Shown in pieces: positions 24,358 through 36,900 of a DNA stretch of 64,000 nt. The stretch is from Gnetum montanum (lineage: Eukaryota; Streptophyta; Gnetopsida; Gnetales; Gnetaceae). Both the position numbers and the translations under genes were made by a program. Numbering within the stretch: position 1 is the first letter of the stretch; each line of letters opens with the position of its first letter. Under the pieces are notes generated by a model. It did not search any database, was not told where the DNA came from, and saw nothing but the letters and a program-made list of their open reading frames with translations. The stretch is from positions 187,675-251,674 of the forward strand of contig MNCI01024020.1 of assembly GCA_015680685.1 (NCBI GenBank). The letters are read 5' to 3'.

Positions 24358-24924
24358 GTAATCAATTCTCAATACAAAACAGTTTACATTTTGCCCAGAT
24401 TTATTGCAGTTTTCTTTGTTTTTCAGTTTACGTTTATAGGCTCATTTACATTATCGTGCTTGTTTACGGTTTACATTTAACGTGCATTGTTTACGTATAA
24501 CCCAACGTGTTGTAGCGGCAAACATTGGGGAAGTCTTTGTTTGATCCGCGTGCGGACCATTCAAGGCACTCTGCCTTCGTCTGTTCCAGCTTGCCCTCAA
24601 GCGGAGGTAGAGTCGACTGTGCTTGTCCGTAGATCTTTCGGTGCTTGTAACGTTCCAGCCTTGCACCGACGATTTTGGTCAGTACAGCCAAGTTTCAACA
24701 TGATTCTAGGCAGGCCTTGGCCAGCCCAATTGAGGACCATCTCCTCTCCCATCCACCAAGAAATCCACCTTCCATACGAAGGTGGTCAAGTTATCATCCA
24801 TGGTGATAATGCTTCCTCTTCGACTATCCACGATATGGACATGATGCAAGTTTTGAAAGAAGAGTTTCTTCGTGGTACACCTACAGCAACCAACACAGTG
24901 CTTAAGGCTAACACACTCGAATAA

Positions 24925-26808
24925 GTGGTTGAAGCCAATAGCCTTCCAAAGGACACTAAGCCTTACACACCCCCTAATCCGCACCTGATTAGGAAGCAAC
25001 TATGTGATCAAGACTTTTCCTTGGCCAAAAACACGTTAAGCACTAGCTCATCCCTTACCTCCATTGGCCATGCATTTTTGGTTCTTTATTAGGTTGCATT
25101 TTTTCATGCATTTACATTTCACCTACTTACCTAGTTTACAAACTACTTCACTTTTTTTATGCATTTATGCTTTGTTTACACATCCATCTACTTAGCTTAT
25201 GCATTGCATTTGAAAAACAACAAAAACATATGGTCCAAAAGGCCTTAAACTAGCCTATGACCCGCAACGACCTAAAACTATCACTTTTTGCATTGCTTTT
25301 CTTTCATTTGTGCATTTCAACTCTATTTACAATAGCTGCCACTTGATGTTGTTTTCCTAGTTGATTTTTGTAGGATCTTGCAAGCACACAGCATGACTAT
25401 GCATGCAACGTCACACCTTACACAAGCAAGGTAAGCACCAGTTCACTATGACTACAAATTGGCATAGATAGTCCACTATGACTATAAACTGGCACAAATT
25501 ATCCTTGGCTCATGATGTTAAACTAGAATAATAGCTTGTCTTTGGGTCATGATGTTAAACTAGCACAACATCCACTATCCACTACGACATTAAACTAGCA
25601 TCCAACAGTCTGCTAGGACTATAAACTAACATATCAAGGTCTATCAAGACCTTCAACTATGTTCACAGTCTACTATTAGTTTATCATCCTCTAAAGATCA
25701 CCATGATGTGCTAGCTTATAGTCCATTATGGTGATCTTTTGGGGTACTTTCCATTAGTGTAGCATTTAGAGGACTCACAACATCATCACCCTAGCACTTT
25801 CACCGGCTTCCTGAGCACTTGAAACTGGCACAACATTTGACACATTTGTAACATCACATCTAGCACCTGCAACATCTCCACATCTGACATTTGCACTTGC
25901 ATTTCACATTTTGTGGTTTTCTTATCTTCTCAAAGTTGTTTTTGTAGGATGAAGCCTCAGAGGTGGTCATGCAAAGATGCATCTCATTGCAGCAGCAAGT
26001 CACCACATTTCTCTGATGTGCATGATTGGACTAGTTAAGCCATTCAAGAGTGCACATTTCCATCATTCTTTTTACAGCCTTTGCACATCTACTTCTTCAT
26101 CCCAATATCATCTCATCCTTTGCATACTCATGATTTCACGTCCCTCTAATGCATATGCACTGTGACACACATGGCATTCTCCTTCACATCAACTGCTAAA
26201 CTCATGATGGATGTAATGCAACTTGTCCCATGGGGAGCCTTTATGGGTTGGTCAAAGACCTAAATGGATGTAACACAACTCATCCTAGGGAGTAAGCACT
26301 TATTTTATAGATGCAATGTGGTTGCATCGAAGAAAAGATCATCTACTCAATGGCCAACTCGCAGCTAACATTCAGTAGTAAGCTGAACCCAATGAAGGTT
26401 TTCATCGAAAAAAAAGAATGGGAAAAGCACATTCCTAAGCAAATTGACAACATTGTAGCTTCCCAATTGGCCTAGCCTTGGATTGACTTTGATACTCTCA
26501 TAAGCATTCTAACGAGAGGTCAACATTTCATGGGAAAACCACTTTATGCCATGGTCACTATCTGCCATTCTGAATTTGCATCTTACACCATGATCCACTA
26601 TTTGCATTTCATTCCCACAATTCAAATTTTATCTTTCTAGCATTGCCTATACCCCTTTGTCCCTTAGCATATCCTTATTCCTATATCACTCTTGAGCATG
26701 GTAAAATGACATCCGATCTTTAGCTGACGAGTGATGTTGGTGACATGTCTGTTGTGGTGTTTCGTAATTCTTTGTTGACGTCTCTCGGGCCACTCCTTCA
26801 GACATCAA
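24925..26808 (+). other. Noncoding interior of element A replacing pol
   Basis: No RT, RNase H or integrase residue pattern is present. T-rich stretches ending in TTTTTGTAGGAT at about 25375 and 25945 look like splice acceptors. A block of family repeats occupies about 25425-25640. A short open stretch at 26350-26640 has no recognisable family. The boundary just before the polypurine tract (CAGACATCAACAAAGAGG) is shared with element C. Confidence 0.55.
25425..25640 (+). repeat. Sense-strand repeats of the TATGACNTTAAACTGGCA family
   Basis: About eight degenerate copies on the theme CACTATGACTATAAACTGGCACA, irregularly spaced. The same theme occurs in the gag frame (20660-20750), in element B (8925-8975) and twice in element C (33790-33900 and 47110-47180, minus), always in the element's sense direction. 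Confidence 0.65.
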
Positions 26809-26821
26809 CAAAGAGGGGCCA
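26809..26821 (+). other. Polypurine tract of element A
   Basis: CAAAGAGGGGCCA directly before the 3' LTR; element C has GCAAAGAGGATCCAA at the equivalent place. Confidence 0.8.
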
Positions 26822-26989
26822 TGGAAACGCTAAAAAATTTTAGGTCTCGGCATCATGACTATAAATATGGCTAAGTGTCAAAACGGTGGCACTTTGCCCA
26901 TATTTTTCCAAGTGTTGAGTGTAGTCAACTCCAACTGCCAGATTTGCAAAATTTTTCTAAATGTTAGAATGCTGGCACTTTCTGCAGAT

Positions 26990-27290
26990 TCACATGTCAT
27001 GCTATCATGCTGCATAGTGTAGCACCATGTCTATTACAGTGTAGCACCTTGTTATGCTACATAGTGTAGCACCCTATCTACTGTAGCGTAGCACCATGTC
27101 TACTATAGCGTAGCACCCTATCACACTGCATAACATAGCACCATGTCTATTGCAGCGTAGCACCCTGTTACACTGCGTAGTGTAGCACCATGTCTACTAT
27201 AGCATAGCATCCTATCACGCTGCATAGCATAGCACCATGTCTACTGTAGTGTAGCATCATGTCTATTGCAGCGTAGCATCCTTTCCAGCG
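26990..27290 (+). repeat. U3 tandem repeats with AGCGTAGCACC motif
   Basis: Roughly five units of about 57-60 bp alternating GCATAGCACCATGTCTACT and GCAGCGTAGCACCCTGTYAC. CpG sites are variably decayed (AGCGTA, AGCATA, AGTGTA). The same block in the 5' LTR (about 16770-16866 and 18484-18640) was the landing site of the solo LTR. Confidence 0.75.
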
Positions 27291-27395
27291 TAGCAGCCAA
27301 TGTCCTATGTCTCACACATAACATGGGATGAGCGTGGTCCCACCTACTACATTGCCACATGGCACTTGATCCACATTTTGGGCTAACCCTAGCCC

Positions 27396-27403
27396 TATAA
27401 ATA
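27396..27403 (+). promoter_or_regulatory. TATA box of element A 3' LTR
   Basis: TATAAATA in the same context as in the 5' LTR. Confidence 0.65.
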
Positions 27404-28143
27404 ACCTTGTGCCCTATTTTGGAAAAAGGGAAGAGGGGAGAAGAGAGGGTTTGGCTTCCATTCTTGACCAGTAAGGTAGTTGGCACTTCCATTTGGCATT
27501 TAGCACTTTGACATCTTGGCACTTAGCTTCATGGGCAAATGAGACCCAAAGCACACTACACTGGTAGAGAGGCATAGCTACATCACATGGTACACTGCAT
27601 CCCCATTGCAGCCCTATAGCACATCACATGGTACATCATGTCTATCAATCCAATAAGCATAGTCCAACACAGTGAGCACTAGACTTCACAGGCTGACACC
27701 ATTGAGGCTATGGCTACACTCCCACTACGCCTATTATACACTATGTATCTCTTTGTGAATCAGCTACACTCCCTCTTTTGGGGTGATGTACTACTATTCT
27801 CAAACTTTGTTGCATTTCTCAAGCATTTCTCTTTTGCATTTAGTGTAACACTTGTATTTTCTCACTTTTTTCATACATGTTTGCATGTTCACGTAACTGT
27901 TCTAAGGCTGAGACACCCTGCTACACTCTAGTTTAGTTGGACCTGATGCTCGCATGTAACATAGTATAAACTCTTCTCACACATAGCTATTTTAACACCA
28001 CATAAGTCCATGTTTGATTGAAAAGACCGTTTAGGGCACCTCGTTTGCATTTTCTCCAGCACTTCCCTCTCACGGATTTAGGGTTAGGTTGCACACCCAG
28101 TGACCTCTCTGTGTTCTAGCCACTAACAGTTTTAGACGTCACA

Positions 28144-28148
28144 ACCTT
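28144..28148 (+). repeat. Target-site duplication of element A (right)
   Basis: ACCTT, identical to 16588-16592. Confidence 0.9.
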
Positions 28149-28258
28149 TAGCTTCATTATTATCTTCATTATCATCTATACAAAAAAAGAATATAATTTA
28201 AAATTTATTACTTTAGTAATAGATACAATTTATCACTTAGTGATAAAAAAGTTGGGGG

Positions 28259-28447
28259 TTAAGTGTTGAGAATGAACTCCCTATTTTGCCAAGTTTGTTG
28301 ATCACAATTTAACCATTGGACAAGTACTTTGATCATAGTTTTATTTTGAAGCTCCTTGGTGTAGTAATTCTTAATTTCACTTGGCTTGACCTTGAAGTTG
28401 GCATTGGATCTCAGAGGTAAGGTATTCCAATCTAGCACATAAGGCAC
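28259..28447 (-). other. Chromodomain at the C-terminus of H integrase
   Basis: The segment IKVLVQWLNCDQQTW..REFI matches the core of retroelement chromodomains (VLVQW followed by an acidic or polar stretch with TWE). Such domains steer integration toward particular chromatin. The canonical glutamate after TW is replaced by glutamine here, probably from decay. It places H among the chromoviruses. Confidence 0.72.
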
Positions 28448-31274
28448 ATCATTTTCATGAAATTTCTTTAGTAAACATACATAGAAAATTGGGTGAATTC
28501 TTAAGATTATTGGAAGTTTTAGTTAATATCCTACTTCACCAATTCTTTTGGATATTTCAAAGGGTCCATAATATCTTGGTGCTAACTTAGTATATCTTTG
28601 TAATTTAAGGAAACCCTTGGTGGGTTGTACTCTTAATAGTACTTGATCTCCAATTTGGATTTCCTTGTTAAGTCGATGTTGATCCACATATCCCTTTTAT
28701 TTGTCTTGGGTAGCTTGGAAATTTTGTTTAACTCTAGTAACAGTACTTTCCATTATTTTCATTTCTTCTTTCTTCCATTCCATTCTTAAAGTTGGATCTA
28801 TCCAAGTTAGTGGTGTACAACAATTACATCCATATACTACTTCGAATGGTGTTTGATGTATGAAACCTTGATAATTGTTGTTGTAGGAAAATTCAGCTAA
28901 ATGCAAGTAATTCTCCCACATCTTCAACCTACTCCCAATGTATCTTCATAGAATACCTTCCAATATTTTATTCACATGTTCAGTTTGACCATATAACTTT
29001 GGGTGGCAAGTTGTGTTGAATTTTAGTTGGGCCAAAATTCTGATATGAACTTGGGATCTTTATTTGAAGTAATAGATTTAGAACACCCATGTAACCAAAA
29101 TAGTCTCATACAAATTTTTGAGCTACTTCCTCAACTATGTTTGTAGATTTCAAAGCTATAACATGAGCCATCTTTCATAGGTGATCAACCACTACCAAGA
29201 TTGATTCATTTTCCTTTTTGGTTATTGGTAATTCCATAATAAAATCCATTGTAACATCTTCCCATTTCCAGGGTTGGACTTCCAAAGGCTATAGTAATCC
29301 ACTTGATTTCTTTTGTTCAGCTTTTGTTCTTTAGCAAGTTGGACAATTTTTAATGTATTGGATACATCATTCTTCATTCCAGGCCAAAAGTATGATTTGT
29401 GTATCATCATATAAGTCTTGATATAAATGTCCACTATATGGTACTTCATGAGTTTCATACAATAGCTTAAGCTTCTTGTTTCCTTATGGTATACATACTC
29501 TTTGTTCTTTCATCAATAGGCCATTAAAGGCAAGTTAATAATAAGGCTCTAGAGAAATATTGATTAGGATCTTTTTGAACTAAGAATATTCTTTCATTTG
29601 TTCCTTAATTTCTTCTTCCATAAGGATTGTTACAATGTTGATCATTAAGTTCCACATTCGACTTAGGGCATCAACTATTGCATTTTGTTTTTCTAGAATA
29701 TATATAATCTCAAAATCATATTCAACCAATAATTCTATCCATCATTGTTTTTAGGTGTTCAAAATGGGTTTTCTATGCAAGTATTCTACGACTTTGATGA
29801 TCTATTTTTGATATAAATATTTTTCCACAAAGATAATGTCTCAAGATTGTCAAAGCATGAACAATTGCCAGTAATTACAAATGATGGATTGAGTAATTTA
29901 CCTTGGCTCCTTGTAACATATGAGATTCAAAGCATACCACTTTATCTTCTCGAGAAATAATTGCATTGATTCCAACTCCATAGGCCTCTATAGAGACTTC
30001 AAATGCTACTTATTCATTTGGGATTCTTGAAATAGACGTTGTTCTGAGTAGCATCTTTAATCTAAGGAAAGCTTCTCTACATTTTTTCTCAAACTTGAAA
30101 AAATGTTTTTCTTGCAAAAGGTTAGTCAATAGGGCTACCAAGGTAGAATAATATTTGATAAAACATTAGTAAAGCCTTGTTAGACCTATGAAACTGTGAA
30201 TCGCTATAGCATCTTTTCGTTTTGGCCAATCCTAAACTATACTAACTTTCATTGGGTTTACTTGTAATCCCTTCTTAGATACTATATGATCCAAATATGA
30301 AACTTCTTGTTTGAAGAGTTTACATTTACTTAATTTTTCTTTCAACTAATATTTCTTAAGGATTTCCATTGTAATTTTTCGATGTTTAACATGTTCTTCT
30401 CTTAACTTATAGTAAATAAGTATATCATCCATAAATACTATAGAAAATTGATCAAGGTATTCATGAAAGATATTATTCAATAACATCATAAATATTGTAG
30501 GTGCATTAGCTAATCCAAATAGCATCACCAAAAATTCATAGAATCCACACCTAGTTCTGAATGTAGTTTTCTTGATGTCTTTTTCTTAATCCATATTTGG
30601 TGATAACCTAATTTTAAATTGATCTTTGAGAAATAACATGCTTCCATAAGTTGATGAAATAGGTAATCAATCCTAGGTAAGGGATAGGTACTTTTAATCA
30701 TCACTTTATTCAATGTCCTATAATCAATTTTTATTTTTTACATACCATCTTTCTTATTGATAGATAAGACTAGTGCATCCCAGGGTGATACGCTAGGTTG
30801 AATCTTCCTTTCTTCCAATAGTTGTTCTAATTGTACTTTTAATTCTCTTAATTCAGAAGTGGAAAGCCTATAAGGGAATTTTGAAACTAATTTTGTACTA
30901 GAAAAAATATCCATAGCATGTTCAACAATTGTTTTTGGAGGTGATTCCCTAGTTTCACCAAATACTAAATCTTTATATTCCTTAAATTCTTCTAAAATAT
31001 TAATATTGGAAGATTTTTTGGGTTGAGTTACTTTAACAACAAACATAGTAGCATCCTTTTGACTAGTCTCTAGCTTGCTTAATAGATATCATGTGAATTT
31101 TCTTTATTGTTCCTACCCCACTTAGAACCCTGACTCCATCCATGATTGGTACTTTTAAAACATGAGTTCAAAAGTGGGTAGTAATATCAAATTTTTGCAA
31201 AACATACGTTCCTAAGGTTGCATTGACATCGTCTAATTAAAATTAAAAAATTTCATAAAAAAAGGCATGTCTTG

Positions 31275-31279
31275 CAAGC
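31275..31279 (-). repeat. Target-site duplication of element C (left)
   Basis: CAAGC, against CAAGG at 62512-62516 on the plus strand; four of five bases match. The chromovirus protease region is interrupted precisely here. Confidence 0.65.
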
Positions 31280-32802
31280 TATTGGAGTTGGAAATATCAA
31301 TTGATGAAATGGAAAAATTGAAAGATTAGAGCACCAAGAAAATCTTAATTTCAAATCCCAAGGGTCTTTAGAAAATAGGATTTAGGGTGCCATGAATGGT
31401 CATGCCAATCACCTAGGGACTTAGAAAATGTAAAATGAAAATGGCTACATAAATGTAGACATATTCATAGATAAAATTAGAAATAAAAATGAAAACATAG
31501 ATAGATCTAGTCAAATGGAAATGGAAATAGAATTTCAGTTATAGAAGTAATTTAAAACATGAAACAAAAAATATTTGGATAGGATGAACAACCAAATTTA
31601 TATAAAAAATATAAGAGAATTGGGTTTAAGATGTACTAGTGTGTGCCTAGGGGAGCAAAAAGTTGCTTGCCAAAGCTTGAAGTCCATTGGAGAAGGTTGC
31701 CTCTACAATCTAGTTTCTTCCTAGCTCCAATTTTCTTCAAATTTTCATCAATTTCCACTAGATCCACAAAGTGGGAATGGGTATGGATTTACACTTTCAG
31801 TGCAATGGTAGTTACATGGAGGTGTCTATGCTGAGCATAGTGCTAATTTTTGCTATTACAAGTGTAGTTGGGTTGCAAGGGTTGTAACAAGCTTTGGGTG
31901 ATGGAAAAATGGAAACTTCTATTGTTGCTAAAAGGTTATGGAAATGCCAAAGTATTTGAAATGTTGTGAGGATGCCAAAATTCCAAAATTTAGAACCTAG
32001 TAATGGTGTTGACATTGGGGATATATACATTTAGGGTTACCATTTTTGGATATACTATTGACCATCATTTATTGTTGATAGATTGGCATTTATTATGGGT
32101 TTGTAATGGTTACTACTATTATCATAGTTGGTCAACTACTACTAGTGTAGTTTCTAACTACTATAAGCGTAGTTGATCAACTACTGCCAACATAGTGGCC
32201 TATTTGCCAACGTAGTTGCCATTTGTGGTAAATCCAAAATGGACTAAACCAACAAAACCCATCCCTTTACTATAAATAGCAAACATGCTTTTATGACTAC
32301 ACTAGAGGTGTTGGAAAATGGGATAAAGGTTGGAAACTGCAGAAATGGTATGATCCATCAAAAAGTGTTATGCATAGTGCTTAATGTTATCTATGTTGGC
32401 CATTGTTGACTTGGAATGACTACACTGGGTATTATTGGAAACCTAGAAATTCCAACAATCCCACCATTGCACTTCTACTAGGTCTTAATGGTGACTATGC
32501 TAGTTGTAGCCACTATGACTACTAAAAATGGCTCTAGCATAGTTGGGGCTATACCCCTACAAAAACCCATTAAAATGTCATTTTTTGGCCATTCCAAAGG
32601 CATTTTCAGCCTTGCCAAGCCTAGATACAGACATGGAATACCTATGTCTAGTTGAGAAATAAGGAAATAATAACTTTTTGAGTTCCAAAAATGTAAAGTA
32701 TTTAGTATTGTAGGTATTGGTCTTCATATCTTACATTTAGAACAAGTCCTAGCCTTAAGTTAGAAAATGAAGGTTGCAACATGAAATTCTGGTGGTGTTT
32801 CA
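31280..32802 (-). repeat. 3' LTR of element C
   Basis: On the minus strand it starts TGAAACACCACC and ends TCCAATA, CA decayed to TA as in element A. It is about 290 bp longer than the 5' LTR, so one of them carries an indel. Its U3 repeats CTACGCT-like motifs (about 32100-32530). TATTTATAGTAAA at about 32270 is conserved in the other C LTR and in B. Confidence 0.78.
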
Positions 32803-32820
32803 TTGGATCCTCTTTGCTGA
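32803..32820 (-). other. Polypurine tract of element C
   Basis: On the minus strand CATCAGCAAAGAGGATCCAA abuts the LTR start; it parallels CATCAACAAAGAGGGGCCA of element A. Confidence 0.72.
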
Positions 32821-33959
32821 TGTCTAGAGGATTGACCGGAGGAACATCAATAAAGAATACAAAACACCATTGTAGGTCAGTCGCCAATGCTCCCCCTCTA
32901 CACTTGATCCAGTAGTGTTAAACCATGCCCAAGAGTGCTTATGATGATGGGATAAGGCTGTGATGAAGAAATGGTAAAGAGGTCATAAAAAAATGGTTAT
33001 GATGGCTAATAATGCCTTTCAAATGTTGACATTATGGCTATGGGGCAAACATGTTGGCCCATTAGTGTTTTTGACACTTCATCTTTGAAAGTATTGGTCA
33101 CTCGAAGAATGCTTTTGAAGATCCAACACTTTGCTCCAAGGTTTCTTTGCTTATTAGGCTCCTTATTTTGTATGTTTGGAGCCACTGGTTTGAGCTTTTC
33201 GACCTTTCATCTTCCTAGAAATTGAGTTTTTTTTGGGTGAAACCTTCATTGGGTTTCCTTCCCAAGGCTAGTTAGATATGGTTTTCCTATTAAGTGAGTT
33301 GTGTTACATTCAATGGACTTGGTTTTTCCATCGAAGTGAGATGTGTTACACTCAATGGACTTAGTGATTTCCCACTAAATAAGCTATGTTACATCCAAGT
33401 GGACTTGAGGATGGACCAAAATGAAGAGATATCATATGGATATAGTGCATGAATGGAAAATATAGGTCAACATTGTTACTCAAGCTATGGAAGGTCATAA
33501 TTAGGCTACAAGGTTGGGCTCAAAGAGTGGTGTTAGATGGAGGGCAATGGTACAAGCACTCTTGACATAGTAGGAAAAACTCACCAAATCGTGCACATCA
33601 AGATCACCTAGTACCTTGCTGCCATAATGAGTAGCACTCTTGCAATGGTCCCAGGCTTCATCCTACAGATAACTCCAAGAGGACAAGAAAATCAAGTAAA
33701 AAAATCATGTTGTTACAATGAAATACATAGGGCCATGTAGAATAGTATAGTAGATCTAGTCATCAAATATTATTGGCATTTCCAATTTAAGGTCCTAGTG
33801 GGTTGTCATGCCAGTTTAAGATTTTACTGGATCATGGTGCTAGTTTAAGGCCTTAGCAGGTCATTGTGCCACTAGTTTTAGGCCCTGGTAGGCCATAGAT
33901 AGTAGGCTTACTTGGTTGTTATCAGCTACATCTAATATTATTTTAGATTAGAGTAAATG
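32821..33959 (-). other. 3' untranslated region of element C
   Basis: No coding recognised. At about 33790-33900 (minus) there are about four copies of the TTAAACTGGCA/TTAAACTAGCAC family motif. The rest is featureless to me; small open frames at 32702-32887 and 33034-33225 are incidental. Confidence 0.5.
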
Positions 33960-36900
33960 GCCAAATTGGCTAACTCGTTCCCATCCATGTCTACTATCTT
34001 GAATGCTCCATTATCATAGGCCTTAGTGACAAGAAAGGATCCTTCCTAATTGGCTGAGAATTTATCCACATGCACATGGATGGCTTTCAAGACAAGGTCA
34101 TCTTCCTTGATCTTTTGCATGGTTAAGTTATGATGGTGTTATTGTTTCTACCTCTCTTCATATTTTTCAATGTAAGTAAGTGCTTGCATACATTCCTCCT
34201 CCACTGAGTCTAGGATCACTATCTGCAACTCCTTGTTCTACTCATCATTGATGAAGTTGGTCAAGGCTACTTGGAGTGACAAAACCTGCAATTCAAGAGG
34301 TAAGACAACTTCAGAATCATAAACCAAGCTATAAGGGATTACATTAGTTACTATGTGATAGGTCATTTTGTAGGCCCATAGTGCATGGACAAGTCGCTCA
34401 TGTCATTTGTGCTTGTTATTGTTGAGCATCTTCTTGAGCAAGTTGATGATGGCCTTGTTGCTTGCTTCTGCTTGTCCATTGACTTGAGGGTAATAAGGCA
34501 ATGAGAAAGAATGCTTAATGTCTAGGTTTTGATAGAAATATTTGGTTTCTAAGCTACTAAATTATGATCCATTGTTTGTAACTATGGTTAATGGTATGTC
34601 AAAATGGGCTGTAATGTTATCCAAAGTGAACTTGTTCAGATGTAGTGTTCCTTAGGGGAATAGCTTCAACCCGCTTAGTAAAGTATTCAGTTGTAGTAAA
34701 GATGAAGCTATGCCTTGTGGAAGACTTAGGAATTATAGGTCCAATGATATCCAATTCCCATTGTTGAAATAGCCAAGTTATTTGAGTGGTATGCAACTCA
34801 GTCGATGTTACATGTATGAGGTTGCTATGTCATTGACATGTATCATAATGCTTAACCTTCTGTAGGCAGTCACCTTCCATATGGGGCTAGTAATAGCCTA
34901 ACCATCTAGTCTTAGTATCCATGGCTCTAGGTCCTATATGTCCCTCATAAACATCTTCATGAACCTTATCTAGGATTATTCTAGCTTCACTTTTACCTAA
35001 GCACTTTAACAATACACCATCATAGGATCGTTGACATAATGTGTTATTGCCTACTATGACATACTACTTTGATCATTTGTGTATAATGTCCTTTTAAGCA
35101 ATAGTCAAGGCTTCTAAGGATTTACCATGCATAAGGTAAAATTTGATATCATCCTACCACTCCTTTATAGGAGTATTATGACCTATGGCCACCAAGGTAT
35201 CCTCAACACTTTGTGTGATGGATGTAGCAATGTCTATAATTAGGGTGGGTAACTTACTAAACAAATCTAGCATAATATTGAGGGCTAGTATTATGATGGT
35301 ATTGACTATGATGTTCTTGTTCTTGGGTATATGATGGATATCAACATCTATGAATTGTTGTAATAATTACTTCCCTAATTCATAGTAGGGCTATAAATGT
35401 TTGGCTTTGCACATATAAACCTCAGTTACCTAGTTGACTACGAGTTGTGAATCATCCATAATTATTAAATGTTTATTTCTTAGATCACATGCTACCATCA
35501 TGTAATCAAACCCTCATACTCTACTATGTTGTTGGCACACAAGAACTCAAAATGATAGCTGAAGCATCAAATTTCATGAAATGGGAGCATTATGATGACA
35601 ATGGTGCTAACCTCATGGGTAATTGAAGCTCTATCAAAGTGCATGACTACCTCATAGCCCTCAAGCACTTGTCTAATGGTGTTAACATGTTCATTAAGAA
35701 ACTTAGGGTCTATAGTCACTTGGTCATCAATAGGTGAGACAGTAAGCTGTACAACTATAGCTTAACCTTTTGTTGAGGATTGAGAGGCATAATGAAGGTT
35801 AAACCTTGTTGTTATGGATTTCCATTAAGCTATATGACTACTCTAGTAAATATTGGTCATTATGTCTCTATGTTATCTTTACAAATGACATTAATTTAGC
35901 TCCTAAAGAGGTAGTGTTTCCATTTCTTTAATGAGAAGACTAGTGCCAGACAATACTTCTCTACTTTAGAATATCTAGTCTCATGGGCAACTAATGCATG
36001 GCTAAGATAGTATACTGGAATTTCTACCCCATCATCACATTTTTGATAGAGTAGAGAAGCAATGGACATATAAGAGATGGAAAGGTAGATGTAAAATGGT
36101 TTACCCTTTTGTAGAGGATATCCTATCAATAGTTGCACCAACTCTTGCTTATGGTTTTCAAAGGCTTCTTGGCATTAAGCCGTCCACTTGTAGTGAACTC
36201 CTTTCTTAAGAAAGTGTTGCATGGGTTATAATTTATTTGTAAGAGTAGAAATGAAGGTATGAATAAACTATAATCTACCTTATAATCCTTAAATCTCCTT
36301 AATGTTAGTACGTGTTGCTAAGTTGGAGATGGCCTTAACCTTATCAGGATCAACATGTATCCCCACTTCCAATAATACAAAGCCAAGAATCTTACCCATT
36401 TTAACATCAAAGACATACTTATTAGGATTAGTCTAAGTTCAAACTTAAGGAATCATTTAAGCATAAGGTCTAGGTCATTAGCATGGTCACTAGTCATTTT
36501 GGACTTAATGGCTATATCATCTATGTAATCGTTGAACAAATTTAGCATGTAATCACTGAAGATATAGGTCATGCCTTGTTGATAGGTTGCTTCTACATTT
36601 TTAAGATCAAAAGGCATCATAGTATAGAAAAAGGTACCCTAAGGAGTCATGAATGTCATGCTAAGTTGGTGTTAGGGGTTGATCCTAATCTAGTTATATC
36701 TTGAGAACCCATCCATAAAGGACAATAAGACATGTCCAATCATAGTATCAATAAGTTGATCAATACTATGAAAAGGAAAATTATCCTTGATAGTTTTCTT
36801 ATTTAGATCTTAGAAATCAATGCAAATGTAAATACTCTCATTATTCTTAGGAACTACCACTATGTTGGGAATCCATTCTCTGTAGTCAAAATCCCTAATG

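Larger units (their letters stand above)
23133..24686 (+). mobile_element. Solo LTR inserted in the protease of A
   Basis: It starts TGAAACACCAC, as in the LTR of A itself, and ends GTACA. Flanks are GCCAG (23128-23132) and GCCAA (24687-24691), a target duplication with one change. It contains the 181-193 bp tandem array, an assembly gap, and a CpG-rich 3' part (24358-24686). Its true length is unknown because of the gap. Confidence 0.8.
22870..24924 (+). pseudogene. Protease of element A, split by a solo LTR
   Basis: The N-terminal part (to 23132) has the active-site region VHVNDGAATN, a Tat-type variant of D(S/G)GA, then FNGSCVTIKG and ADFTVIEKMP. The C-terminal part (from 24692) has the conserved ILGRPW and IHQEIHLPYEGG. 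The intervening 1,559 bases are the solo LTR plus one target duplication; removing them leaves the frame open across the junction. The same domain order is seen in element C at about 48090-47730 (minus). The enzyme would cut the polyprotein. After 24924 no pol coding follows. Confidence 0.78.
16593..28143 (+). mobile_element. Tat-type LTR retrotransposon A, gag-protease only
   Basis: An 11,551-bp element with a perfect ACCTT target duplication. Order: 5' LTR (split by a solo LTR), primer site, leader with short tandem repeats, gag, protease (split by another solo LTR), a noncoding stretch with family repeats, polypurine tract, 3' LTR. RT, RNase H and integrase are missing, as is the antisense gene found in B and C. 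Gag and protease match those of element C. Once active it would have needed enzymes supplied by a related complete element. Confidence 0.88.
26822..28143 (+). repeat. 3' LTR of element A
   Basis: It starts TGGAAACGC, ends GTCACA, and is followed by the ACCTT duplication. TATA box at 27396-27403. Its U3 contains the repeat block at 26990-27290. This copy is uninterrupted and serves as the reference for the split 5' LTR. Confidence 0.9.
28149..31279 (-). pseudogene. pol: Chromovirus H pol: protease end, RT, RNase H, integrase, chromodomain
   Basis: Reading down the minus strand: a short protease remnant (31279-31050), then a leader to RT (31046-30738). RT follows with [13 protein letters not shown] and [15 protein letters not shown] (30713-30525) and FGLANAPTIF. 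The catalytic box reads FMDD at 30435-30424 in place of the usual Y(I/V)DD. RNase H remnants occupy about 30150-29700. Integrase has SYFWPGMKNDV (about 29400) and NYLHLAEFSYNNNYQG...TPFEVVYG (28927-28750), and the KGFLKLQRYTKLAPRYYGPF-type C-terminal region is at about 28600-28500. A chromodomain closes the protein. Several frameshifts and stops are present. Confidence 0.8.

Noticed and set aside
23906-24500. Long open frames across the N run
   Set aside because: They exist only because N bases are translated as X.
24487-24700. First half of the 145-codon open frame ending at 24924
   Set aside because: The first part lies in the solo LTR tail; only the part from 24692 is protease.
22640-27300. 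Interpreting element A as carrying a complete pol
   Set aside because: No RT box, RNase H or integrase residues occur between 24925 and the polypurine tract in any frame.
31268-31280. Placing the outer end of element C LTR at TG 31268
   Set aside because: That boundary gives non-matching flanks and does not fit the primer-site spacing seen in element A; the boundary at 31280 gives flanks CAAGC/CAAGG.
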